The position numbers and the translations under genes were made by a program. 22,222 bases of DNA, taken from assembly GCA_902538695.1 (NCBI GenBank), contig CACBGC010000009.1, forward strand, positions 1 through 22,222, given 5' to 3'. Below are positions 1 through 7,310 of the stretch, one piece after another; within the stretch, counting starts at the first letter, position 1; every line of letters starts with the position of its first letter. The notes under the pieces were generated by a model. The model searched no databases and was not told where the DNA came from. It worked only from the letters and a program-made list of their open reading frames with translations. Source of the DNA: an uncultured Synechococcaceae cyanobacterium (lineage in GTDB: Bacteria > Cyanobacteriota > Cyanobacteriia > PCC-6307 > Cyanobiaceae).

Positions 1-422
1 GATGGCTTGGAGGGATGTTGACTAATTGGACAACAATGAAAGCTAGGATTGAAAGATTAAAGGATCTAGAAAGAATGGAAAGTAGTGGTTCAATAGCGAT
101 GAGGCCTAAAAAAGAAGCTGCAGTATTAAGGAGAGAACTTGAAAGATTACAAAAATACTTAGGTGGACTTAAGGGTATGAGAAGATTACCAGATGTAGTT
201 GTATTGGTTGATCAGAGAAGAGAATCTAATGCAGTATTAGAAGCTAGAAAATTAGATATCTCATTAGTATCAATGTTGGATACAAATTGCGATCCCGATT
301 TGTGTGAAGTTCCAATACCTTGTAACGATGATGCCGTTAGATCTGTGCAACTTATTTTAGGAAGACTTGCAGATGCCATAAATGAGGGTAGAAAGGGCTC
401 TAATGCCGAAAGAAAAAATTAA
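1..422 (+). CDS. rpsB: 30S ribosomal protein S2, 3' part only
   Basis: This is the C-terminal part of ribosomal protein S2, a small-subunit protein bound late in 30S assembly and needed for mRNA binding. The reading frame is open from base 3 and gives WLGGMLTNW, the conserved S2 block after the RNA-binding N-terminal half. It continues through LPDVVVLVDQRRESNAVLEA and the S2 segment PIPCNDDAVRSVQLILGRL, and stops with TAA at 420-422. The gene start lies upstream of the window, so the in-frame ATG at base 15 is internal and not the start. tsf follows after 44 bases on the same strand, which is the classical rpsB-tsf arrangement and implies co-transcription. Nothing in the visible part is unusual. 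Confidence 0.97.
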   Translation, partial: WLGGMLTNWTTMKARIERLKDLERMESSGSIAMRPKKEAAVLRRELERLQKYLGGLKGMRRLPDVVVLVDQRRESNAVLEARKLDISLVSMLDTNCDPDLCEVPIPCNDDAVRSVQLILGRLADAINEGRKGSNAERKN

Positions 423-466
423 ATTCTAATTTAAAACTTACTATTCACTATTTTTTATTACTTCAA

Positions 467-1123
467 ATGGGAAACATTACAGCAAAACTTGTAAAAGATC
501 TTAGAGACAAAACTGGTGCAGGAATGATGGACTGCAAAAAAGCACTTAATGAAACTGAAGGAAATTTAGATAAAGCTTTGGAATGGTTAAGAAAGAAAGG
601 CATAGCTAGTGCCGAAAAGAAATCGGGAAGAGTAGCGGCAGAAGGGTCAATTGGTAGTTATATACATACTGGATCAAGAGTCGGCGTTTTACTAGAGTTA
701 AATTGTGAAACTGATTTCGTTGCTAGAGGTGATATATTCCAATCTCTTTTGAAGGATGTCTCAATGCAAGTAGCAGCATGCCCAAATGTTGAGTATGTAT
801 CAATTGATGAAATACCAGAAGATGTGGTGGAAAAAGAAAAGCAGATTGAAATGGGTAGGGATGATTTATCTGGAAAACCAGAACAAATTAAAGAAAAAAT
901 AGTTGAAGGGAGAATAGCAAAAAGACTTAATGAGCTTGTTTTGCTTTCACAACCCTACATTAAAGATAGTTCTCTAACAGTTGAAGATCTTGTTAAACAA
1001 GCAGCTGCAAAAATTGGGGAAAATATTAAAGTAAGACGCTTTACAAGATATACATTGGGTGAAGGTATCGAAAAAAAGCAGATGGACTTTGCTGAAGAGG
1101 TCGCATCAATGCAAACAAATTAG
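467..1123 (+). CDS. tsf: Translation elongation factor EF-Ts
   Basis: EF-Ts is the cytoplasmic exchange factor that releases GDP from EF-Tu so that EF-Tu can reload GTP and aminoacyl-tRNA. The 218-residue protein has the N-terminal UBA-like domain with the signature DLRDKTGAGMMDCKKAL (residues about 11-27), which contacts EF-Tu. The core motif LELNCETDFVARGDIF follows at about residues 76-91. The protein is shorter than E. coli EF-Ts (about 280 residues), which fits the compact cyanobacterial form lacking part of the C-terminal core. The ATG start is preceded by a U-rich leader without a Shine-Dalgarno sequence. It lies 44 bases after rpsB. A possible downstream start overlaps its 3' end (see next gene). 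Confidence 0.97.
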   Translation: MGNITAKLVKDLRDKTGAGMMDCKKALNETEGNLDKALEWLRKKGIASAEKKSGRVAAEGSIGSYIHTGSRVGVLLELNCETDFVARGDIFQSLLKDVSMQVAACPNVEYVSIDEIPEDVVEKEKQIEMGRDDLSGKPEQIKEKIVEGRIAKRLNELVLLSQPYIKDSSLTVEDLVKQAAAKIGENIKVRRFTRYTLGEGIEKKQMDFAEEVASMQTN

Positions 1124-1127
1124 ACAC

Positions 1128-2213
1128 TTGAATGATTTGAATAATTTCAATAATTACATAGATACAGAAAAAATTAATTCTCAATTAAAGAGAGCAGACA
1201 AACAAAAAAAAATATTAACTAATAATATCTATAGAGAATATGAACTTTATCTTAATCTAGTAAGAGATTTACTTTTCATCTCTGTAGAAAAAGGCCTTAA
1301 TCAAATATATAGTTATCCTACAAACAATGATAATTTCTTAAATGAAAATGAATTCAATAGTCTTTTTGAAAAAAAAATAAGTAAATTATTATTTACGAAT
1401 TTGCCCTTTTTAACAGTTGAACAATTAAAGATAAATGAAATTGAAAAAAATATAAATAAGGAAATTAGCTTTACTATTTTTGATAGTTCCACAAAAACAA
1501 AGGATGATAAAAAAGAGAAATTTCGATATCAAGACAGTATTCAATTCAAAGAACCCACTCAGTTTGAGATTACTGAAGACTTTTCAACTACTTCTGAATA
1601 TTATCAAGCTCATAATCATGAGAAATTCGTATCAATTGATTTAGATAATAACGACCATAATAATTATTTATCTAAAAATAATATTTTTGAAAATTTAGGA
1701 GTTGAAAGACAATTTTTATCCTCCCTGCTTGAATTAATAGGAGAAGAAAAGGTGATAAAAAAAGGATATCCAGAAAAAGAAAATATTAATCAAATGGATA
1801 ATTTACCAAAAACTCAGATTCTTAATAATTTTGATTTAATAGATAATTCATTGGAAAATTTACTATTGAATCTTTCATATAATATTAACCAAGAATTATT
1901 CAAGGCAAATCTAATAAAGAAGATGATATCTAAAGATGCCTTTGATTACTTAGTAGGCAAAAATTTTATGATAAAACATCCATATCCTTTTGTTATTAAT
2001 TTCGAATTAAACTTAAATCAGTCATCATTAACCGGCAATAATTTTCAAAGCACTATTTTCTTTAATATATCTACTGTTGAGTTAGAGTTTAAAAATTTAA
2101 ATCTTTCTACTCAAAGGAACAAAATAAATGATCTAAAAAATCAATTTCAGCGTTTGATTAAAAAAGAGACATATTGGAGGCAAAAAGAAATAACTTTGAA
2201 TAGGATACGTTGA
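1128..2213 (+). CDS. Uncharacterised Asn/Lys-rich protein between tsf and recG
   Basis: I do not recognise a characterised function. The frame encodes about 360 residues, very rich in Asn, Lys, Ile and Leu, with no signal peptide, no clear membrane segment and no catalytic motif that I can name. The N-terminal stretch around YRE-YELYLNLVRDLLF and the C-terminal half, including FLSSLLELIGEEKVIKKGYP, look like folded helical regions. They are separated by a low-complexity linker (about 1480-1690). The frame is open back to an ATG at 1059, inside tsf. I prefer TTG 1128 (or TTG 1137) because it avoids a 65-base overlap with tsf and leaves only 4 bases after the tsf stop. From memory it may correspond to the cyanobacterial DUF3685 group found near tsf/recG, but I could not check this. 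Confidence 0.7.
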   Translation: MNDLNNFNNYIDTEKINSQLKRADKQKKILTNNIYREYELYLNLVRDLLFISVEKGLNQIYSYPTNNDNFLNENEFNSLFEKKISKLLFTNLPFLTVEQLKINEIEKNINKEISFTIFDSSTKTKDDKKEKFRYQDSIQFKEPTQFEITEDFSTTSEYYQAHNHEKFVSIDLDNNDHNNYLSKNNIFENLGVERQFLSSLLELIGEEKVIKKGYPEKENINQMDNLPKTQILNNFDLIDNSLENLLLNLSYNINQELFKANLIKKMISKDAFDYLVGKNFMIKHPYPFVINFELNLNQSSLTGNNFQSTIFFNISTVELEFKNLNLSTQRNKINDLKNQFQRLIKKETYWRQKEITLNRIR

Positions 2214-2234
2214 AAAATAACTCTTTTTTCAAAT

Positions 2235-4691
2235 GTGACTATTAGCGGGAATAATAATAAATTAATTAAAGATTGGATAAGACCTCTTCAAAAATCTCTT
2301 ACTATTGAAACTGAAAACAAATTTATTAATACTTTAGGAAGAGAAAAATACTTTAATAATTATTTGCATGAATCACTAAAAAAACTAGATAATCTAAATA
2401 TCTCAGACGAATATGTAAGGATATTTTATGAATTTTCTAAAAAGTATAATGAATATAATAAATTAAATGAAAATCAAAGAAAAAGGTTAGTTATAGATAC
2501 AAGAAAAAATCTTTATAAACTAGGTAAAACATTAGAAATAAAGAGTTCTAATAATATTTCTAATGATGTTTTTCTGAATAAAGCTGATTCAAGTTTGTCT
2601 TTTGATTCAGATATTTCATTAATAAAAAATGTAGGAAAAGTTTATAAAAATAAGCTCAATGAATTAGGGATATTTCATATAAAAGATCTAATTAATTATT
2701 TTCCACGAACATATCTAGACTATACGAATAAAGTCAAGATAATAAATTTAAAACCAGATAATTTATACACGTGCATTGCAAACGTTAAAAGATTTTATAT
2801 TCATAAGAGTAAAAAAAATATTAATTTATCAATAATGAATATTGTGGTTTTTGATGAAACGTCTTCAATAAAGGTTACAAAATTTTTTTTAGGAAGAAGA
2901 TTTAGATCTTACTCCTTCTTCACCTCTCAAAAATCTTTGTATACACCTGGTACTAAATTAGCAATTTCGGGTAAAGTTAAATTGACAGAGTATGGAAAAA
3001 CTTTTGTAGATCCTCAGATTGAAATTCTTAAGGACAACAATGATAATTTTAATTTCTCAGGCAAAATATTACCCTTGTATTCATTAGGTGAAGCATTATC
3101 AAATATGAGTTTTATAAAACTTATGAAAAAGGTACTGATTTATGCAAAGCAATATCCAGAAATTTTAAATAAAAAGCAACTTGATTCATTATCTTTATTA
3201 TCAAAAGGAGAGTCGTTGATTAATATTCATTTTCCACCAACTCAACAGGCACTTATTGAGTCAAAAAAACGTTTGGTTTTTGATGAGTTATTCCTACTGC
3301 AAATAAAGTTCCTACTTAGAAAAAGAAAGACGAATAAAAATGTAATTTCCCAACAATTACCTCAAAAGAAATCTTTATTAAAAGAATTTTTAAATACTTT
3401 TCCTTTTGAATTAACAAAATCTCAAGAAAATGTTTTAAATGAAATTAAGAATGATTTATCTAATCCCGTGCCAATGTCTAGATTGCTTCAAGGAGATGTG
3501 GGAAGCGGTAAAACCATAATTGCAATAGCGTCTCTTTTACTCGTAATTGAAAAAAACCTGCAAGGCGCGTTTATGGTCCCAACTGAGGTATTGGCAGAAC
3601 AGCATTATAAAAATTTATTAAAATATTTGAATCCCCTTTTAGTCTCTGTTGAACTACTTACTGGGAATACTCCTCAAAAAAAGAGAAAAGAAATTTTCTC
3701 TAATTTGAATAATGGATTAGTTGATATCCTGGTGGGTACTCATGCATTATTTGAGGATAAAGTAATCTTTAATGCATTAGGGATGGTCGTAATTGATGAA
3801 CAACATAGATTTGGAGTTACTCAAAGAAATAGATTATTAAATAAAGGAGAAAATACTAACTTGTTATCAATGACAGCAACTCCAATTCCAAGAACTCTTG
3901 CGCTTTCTATCTATGGTGATTTAGATGTTAGTCAAATTACAGAACTCCCTCCTGGGAGAGTTCCTATAACAACAAAAATAATTTCAGAAGACGATTTGAC
4001 TAACTTGTTCAAGATTGTTGAAGATGAGATCAATAAGGGAAAGCAAGCTTATGTGATTTTGCCACTTATAGAAGATTCAGAAAAAATGAATTTAAGTTCC
4101 GCAAAGAAAACATTCAAACATTTATCAGAAGAGGTCTTTTTTAACAAAAAAGTTGGATTATTACATGGCAAATTAAGTTCACAAGAAAAGAATGAAGTGA
4201 TTAATTCTTTTTTAAAGAATGAAATTAATATATTGGTTTCAACCACTGTAATTGAGGTTGGCATTGATGTCCCTAACGCCACAATTATGATTATTTATAA
4301 TTCTGACAGATTTGGATTGTCCCAGCTACATCAATTAAGGGGGAGAGTTGGTAGAGGATCAACAAAATCTTATTGTTATCTGGTGACCCCCGATAAAAAT
4401 GGATTAGAAAATAAACGACTTTGTGTTTTGCAAAAATCTAATGATGGCTTTTATATCGCTGAAAAAGACTTGGAGCTTAGAGGACCAGGGCAGATTTTAG
4501 GTTATAGACAATCCGGATTGCCTGATTTTGTACTGGATAATTTACCTAACAATGCATTTCTTATTGATAAGGCTCGTGAAGAAGCTATTAAGATTATTAG
4601 TGAAGATCCTGATTTAAAAGAAAATATTGTTTTAAGGAATATAATTATTGATAATTCTGATAATAAATTCATTCATGATTTTCTGAATTAA
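2235..4691 (+). CDS. recG: ATP-dependent DNA helicase RecG
   Basis: RecG is the superfamily 2 helicase that remodels stalled replication forks and branch-migrates Holliday junctions. Visible motifs in order are Walker A GDVGSGKT (420-427), the DEQH box (521-524) followed by RFG, TATPIPRT of motif III, and QLRGRVGR of motif VI (700-707). Ahead of the helicase lies the OB-fold wedge domain, roughly residues 130-280. At 818 residues it is longer than E. coli RecG (about 690). The excess is an N-terminal extension of about 130 residues, as in cyanobacterial and plant RecG proteins. The start is GTG at 2235. An overlapping ATG at 2233 is followed directly by TGA in its own frame, so it cannot be used, and no in-frame ATG lies near the N-terminus. 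Confidence 0.97.
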   Translation: MTISGNNNKLIKDWIRPLQKSLTIETENKFINTLGREKYFNNYLHESLKKLDNLNISDEYVRIFYEFSKKYNEYNKLNENQRKRLVIDTRKNLYKLGKTLEIKSSNNISNDVFLNKADSSLSFDSDISLIKNVGKVYKNKLNELGIFHIKDLINYFPRTYLDYTNKVKIINLKPDNLYTCIANVKRFYIHKSKKNINLSIMNIVVFDETSSIKVTKFFLGRRFRSYSFFTSQKSLYTPGTKLAISGKVKLTEYGKTFVDPQIEILKDNNDNFNFSGKILPLYSLGEALSNMSFIKLMKKVLIYAKQYPEILNKKQLDSLSLLSKGESLINIHFPPTQQALIESKKRLVFDELFLLQIKFLLRKRKTNKNVISQQLPQKKSLLKEFLNTFPFELTKSQENVLNEIKNDLSNPVPMSRLLQGDVGSGKTIIAIASLLLVIEKNLQGAFMVPTEVLAEQHYKNLLKYLNPLLVSVELLTGNTPQKKRKEIFSNLNNGLVDILVGTHALFEDKVIFNALGMVVIDEQHRFGVTQRNRLLNKGENTNLLSMTATPIPRTLALSIYGDLDVSQITELPPGRVPITTKIISEDDLTNLFKIVEDEINKGKQAYVILPLIEDSEKMNLSSAKKTFKHLSEEVFFNKKVGLLHGKLSSQEKNEVINSFLKNEINILVSTTVIEVGIDVPNATIMIIYNSDRFGLSQLHQLRGRVGRGSTKSYCYLVTPDKNGLENKRLCVLQKSNDGFYIAEKDLELRGPGQILGYRQSGLPDFVLDNLPNNAFLIDKAREEAIKIISEDPDLKENIVLRNIIIDNSDNKFIHDFLN

Positions 4692-4748
4692 AAACTATCA
4701 TTGTAATTTTTTAGATATATGCCACTATAAATCAATTGCAAATTTCAA

Positions 4749-5432
4749 TTGAAAATTTGGAATAAAATACCAATCAAAGATAATGGAGATAAATTAATAG
4801 CTATACCTAGCTGCTTAAATTTTTTAGATCCCCACCCCTACTCTCATTTAGGAGCACCTTACAAAGATAAAACTTCTATTTGGAAATTAAGAGAGGAGGT
4901 GGTAAATAGATTATTAAAAGTAAATGATTATGTGATATCAAAGAGTGGTTTTAACCTTTTAATTTATGACAGTTGGCGACCTTTAGAAGTCCAGGAATAT
5001 ATGTTTAAAAGAGCATTTTTATTAGAGTGTGAAAAATCCGATATTGATATTTCCTTTGAAAATATAAAATCTTATCCATCTATTTTAAAAAAAGTTGAAA
5101 AATTTTGGGCATATCCTTCTTATGATTCTAGGTGTCCTCCACCTCATTCAACTGGGGGCGCATTGGATGTTTGTTTATCAGATAAAGACGGGAATCTTGT
5201 TGATATGGGAAGCACGGTTGATCAAATGGACGAGACCTCAAATCCAAATTTTTACGCAAATGTAAAGAATGAAGAAGCAATTATTTGGAATAGTAGAAGA
5301 AATTTCTTAAGGGAAATCATGATTAAATTTGGTTTTGCTCAACATCCAAATGAATGGTGGCATTTTAGTTATGGTGATCAATTATGGGCTTGGAAAAATA
5401 AAAAAGCAAATGCCCTATATGGAAAAATTTAA
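4749..5432 (+). CDS. VanX-like D-alanyl-D-alanine dipeptidase
   Basis: This is a zinc peptidase of the VanX/DdpX family (M15), which hydrolyses the D-Ala-D-Ala dipeptide and so recycles or limits peptidoglycan precursors. The 227-residue protein has the full active site. H133 and D140 lie in HSTGGALD, and E202 and H205 lie in EWWH, with the same 7- and 3-residue spacings as VanX H116/D123 and E181/H184. R77 in DSWRP matches the VanX substrate-stabilising arginine. No signal peptide is seen, so a cytoplasmic enzyme is likely. The only usable start is TTG at 4749, because an in-frame stop lies at 4728 and no start codon lies between. It follows recG by 57 bases and converges on sir with a 3-base gap. 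A second D-Ala-D-Ala peptidase of another type lies at 10906. Confidence 0.9.
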   Translation: MKIWNKIPIKDNGDKLIAIPSCLNFLDPHPYSHLGAPYKDKTSIWKLREEVVNRLLKVNDYVISKSGFNLLIYDSWRPLEVQEYMFKRAFLLECEKSDIDISFENIKSYPSILKKVEKFWAYPSYDSRCPPPHSTGGALDVCLSDKDGNLVDMGSTVDQMDETSNPNFYANVKNEEAIIWNSRRNFLREIMIKFGFAQHPNEWWHFSYGDQLWAWKNKKANALYGKI

Positions 5433-5435
5433 ATT

Positions 5436-7223
5436 TTATTGATTTTTATTTAGTAAGTTCAATATATAATTTTCATCTTGAGTATTTATAAAATCTCCGA
5501 AATCCAAATCCAAATTACTCTTCCAATTGTCAAATAATGGCTGAAGAGTTTTTTCTAAATCGTTTAGTTCCATTCTTTGTACGAATGGTTTAGCCAGTCT
5601 TTGTAGATTTTTACTTCCACCCAACCATAGTTGGTATTTGTTTTGCCCACTTCCAACAAGTGCTAATTCGGCCATATAAGGCCTGGTACATCCATTCGGA
5701 CATCCTGTCATTCTGAATAATATTGTCTTTTGTATTTTTAGATCTAATAGTAAATTTTCAATCCTTTTTAATACATCAGGTAATATTCTTTCAGCTTCAG
5801 TCATCGCAAGACCACAAAGTGGTAAAGCAGGACAAGCTAAGGCATGTCTTTGTATTTCATTAATATTTTCTAAATTTTCGTATCCAATTTTTGATAGAGA
5901 TTTTTGGATTTCACCTTTGTTTTTATTGGCGATATTACAAAGTAAAATATCCTGATTAGGAGTGAGTCTTAAATCTAACTTATATTTTTTAACAATACTT
6001 GTGATGGTATTCTTCTTTTCTCCAGATAATCTACCTGATAATAATGGTAAACCTACGAAATAGGAGGTTTTATTTTGTTTATGCCAACCAAGGTAATCAA
6101 TAAGAACATTATCCGGTTCTTTTCTGATTTTTTTAATTTCTTTTTTGAAATACTTTTCAAAAAGTATCTTTTTAAACCATTTAATACCTTTTCTATGAAG
6201 AAGATATTTCATTCTCGAATTTTTTCTTGATTTTCTATCACCATAATCTCTTTGAATAGCCACAATGCTTTGTATTAATTCATAAACGTCAGGTTCTTCA
6301 ACATATCCAAGTGGATCTGCAATTCTGGCAAAGGTTTCCTCGTTATTATGTGTACGACCCATACCACCTCCAACATAGAAGTTGCACCCTTCTAAGTTTC
6401 CATCTTTAGATGTAAAGGCAACTATTCCTATGTCATTGGTAAGAAGATCAACAGAATTGTCACCAGGAACTGTTACAGCACATTTGAATTTTCTCGGTAA
6501 ATAAGTTGAACCATAAAGGGGCTCATCTTTTATCCCACTAAAAACATTATCTTTGAATTGGAGCTTCCTTATTTCTTCAATATCTTTGTCAGGCTTTATG
6601 GTGTACTCTAAATCTCCATCAGCCCAAAGCTCTAAAAAAGTGCCTTGGCCAGCCATTGGAGTAAGAAGATCTGCAACTTTTTTTGCCAATGCCCTCGCCA
6701 TATTATAGTCTGGCGAATCAAATGGAGCCGCAGGGGCCATAACGTTTCTATTTATGTCTCCACATGCAGCTAATGTGGAGCCCATTGAATTTACTATTGT
6801 TTGAATTACTTCCTTTAGGTTCTCCTTTCTGATTCCATGCATTTGAAAGGCTTGTCTTGTAGTGGCCCTAAGTGTTCCATTACCTAGTTTGTCAGATAAT
6901 TCATCTAATGATAAAAATAATTTCCCCGGGACTTCACCGCCCGGATTTCTCAACCTAAGCATCATTTGCCAATCTTTACTTTTGCCCGGCCTTCTATTTT
7001 CCCTGTTATCCTGTTGATAACTACCATGAAATTTTAATAACTGAACTGCATCATTAGTAAAATGATCACTCTCATTGACTAATTCCGTTGCAAGAGGTTC
7101 CTTAAGAAATTGGCTGCTTTTTTTAAAATTTTCAAATTTAGAAACTTCTAGTCCATTTGCTAAACAAACAGTCTCTCCCTTCGCAGAATCTTTTTTCTTT
7201 TTTACTTTTTCAACCTTTATCAA
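5436..7223 (-). CDS. sir: Ferredoxin-dependent assimilatory sulfite reductase
   Basis: The enzyme reduces sulfite to sulfide with six electrons from reduced ferredoxin, feeding cysteine synthesis. The 595-residue product has the sulfite/nitrite reductase repeats. It also has the four cysteines that hold the 4Fe-4S cluster and siroheme: C464 and C470 in CPALPLC, and C508 and C512 in TGCPNGC. The N-terminal half carries the parasite-binding pocket segment around LRATTRQAFQMHGI, and the long N-terminal region and overall length favour sulfite over nitrite reductase (NirA is nearer 510). The start codon is TTG at 7223. An in-frame stop lies 22 bases upstream and no ATG occurs before residue 80 or so. 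It is divergent from glyS (87 bases between starts), and its stop lies 3 bases from the convergent dipeptidase stop. Confidence 0.95.
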   Translation of the reverse strand: MIKVEKVKKKKDSAKGETVCLANGLEVSKFENFKKSSQFLKEPLATELVNESDHFTNDAVQLLKFHGSYQQDNRENRRPGKSKDWQMMLRLRNPGGEVPGKLFLSLDELSDKLGNGTLRATTRQAFQMHGIRKENLKEVIQTIVNSMGSTLAACGDINRNVMAPAAPFDSPDYNMARALAKKVADLLTPMAGQGTFLELWADGDLEYTIKPDKDIEEIRKLQFKDNVFSGIKDEPLYGSTYLPRKFKCAVTVPGDNSVDLLTNDIGIVAFTSKDGNLEGCNFYVGGGMGRTHNNEETFARIADPLGYVEEPDVYELIQSIVAIQRDYGDRKSRKNSRMKYLLHRKGIKWFKKILFEKYFKKEIKKIRKEPDNVLIDYLGWHKQNKTSYFVGLPLLSGRLSGEKKNTITSIVKKYKLDLRLTPNQDILLCNIANKNKGEIQKSLSKIGYENLENINEIQRHALACPALPLCGLAMTEAERILPDVLKRIENLLLDLKIQKTILFRMTGCPNGCTRPYMAELALVGSGQNKYQLWLGGSKNLQRLAKPFVQRMELNDLEKTLQPLFDNWKSNLDLDFGDFINTQDENYILNLLNKNQ

Positions 7224-7243
7224 AGGACCAAAACGTATCTCTT

Positions 7244-7249
7244 TTTATA
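7244..7249 (-). promoter_or_regulatory. Candidate -10 element for sir
   Basis: Read on the minus strand this is TATAAA, a good match to the sigma-70-type -10 consensus, 20 bases before the sir start codon. A usable -35 is not clear: at 17-base spacing the hexamer is GTTAAA, only 3 of 6 matches. The 87-base sir/glyS divergent gap must hold both promoters. This is inference from position and consensus only. Confidence 0.35.
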
Positions 7250-7283
7250 CATTAGCGAAAAGCTTATTTAACTGGTAGTAAAT

Positions 7284-7289
7284 TATAGT
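7284..7289 (+). promoter_or_regulatory. Candidate -10 element for glyS
   Basis: TATAGT lies 21 bases before the glyS TTG start in the sir/glyS divergent gap. It matches TATAAT in 5 of 6 positions. No convincing -35 hexamer lies at 16-18 bases spacing, so the call rests on this hexamer and its distance to the gene. Confidence 0.3.
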
Positions 7290-7310
7290 AAGTGAAGTCA
7301 TATTTTTTTC

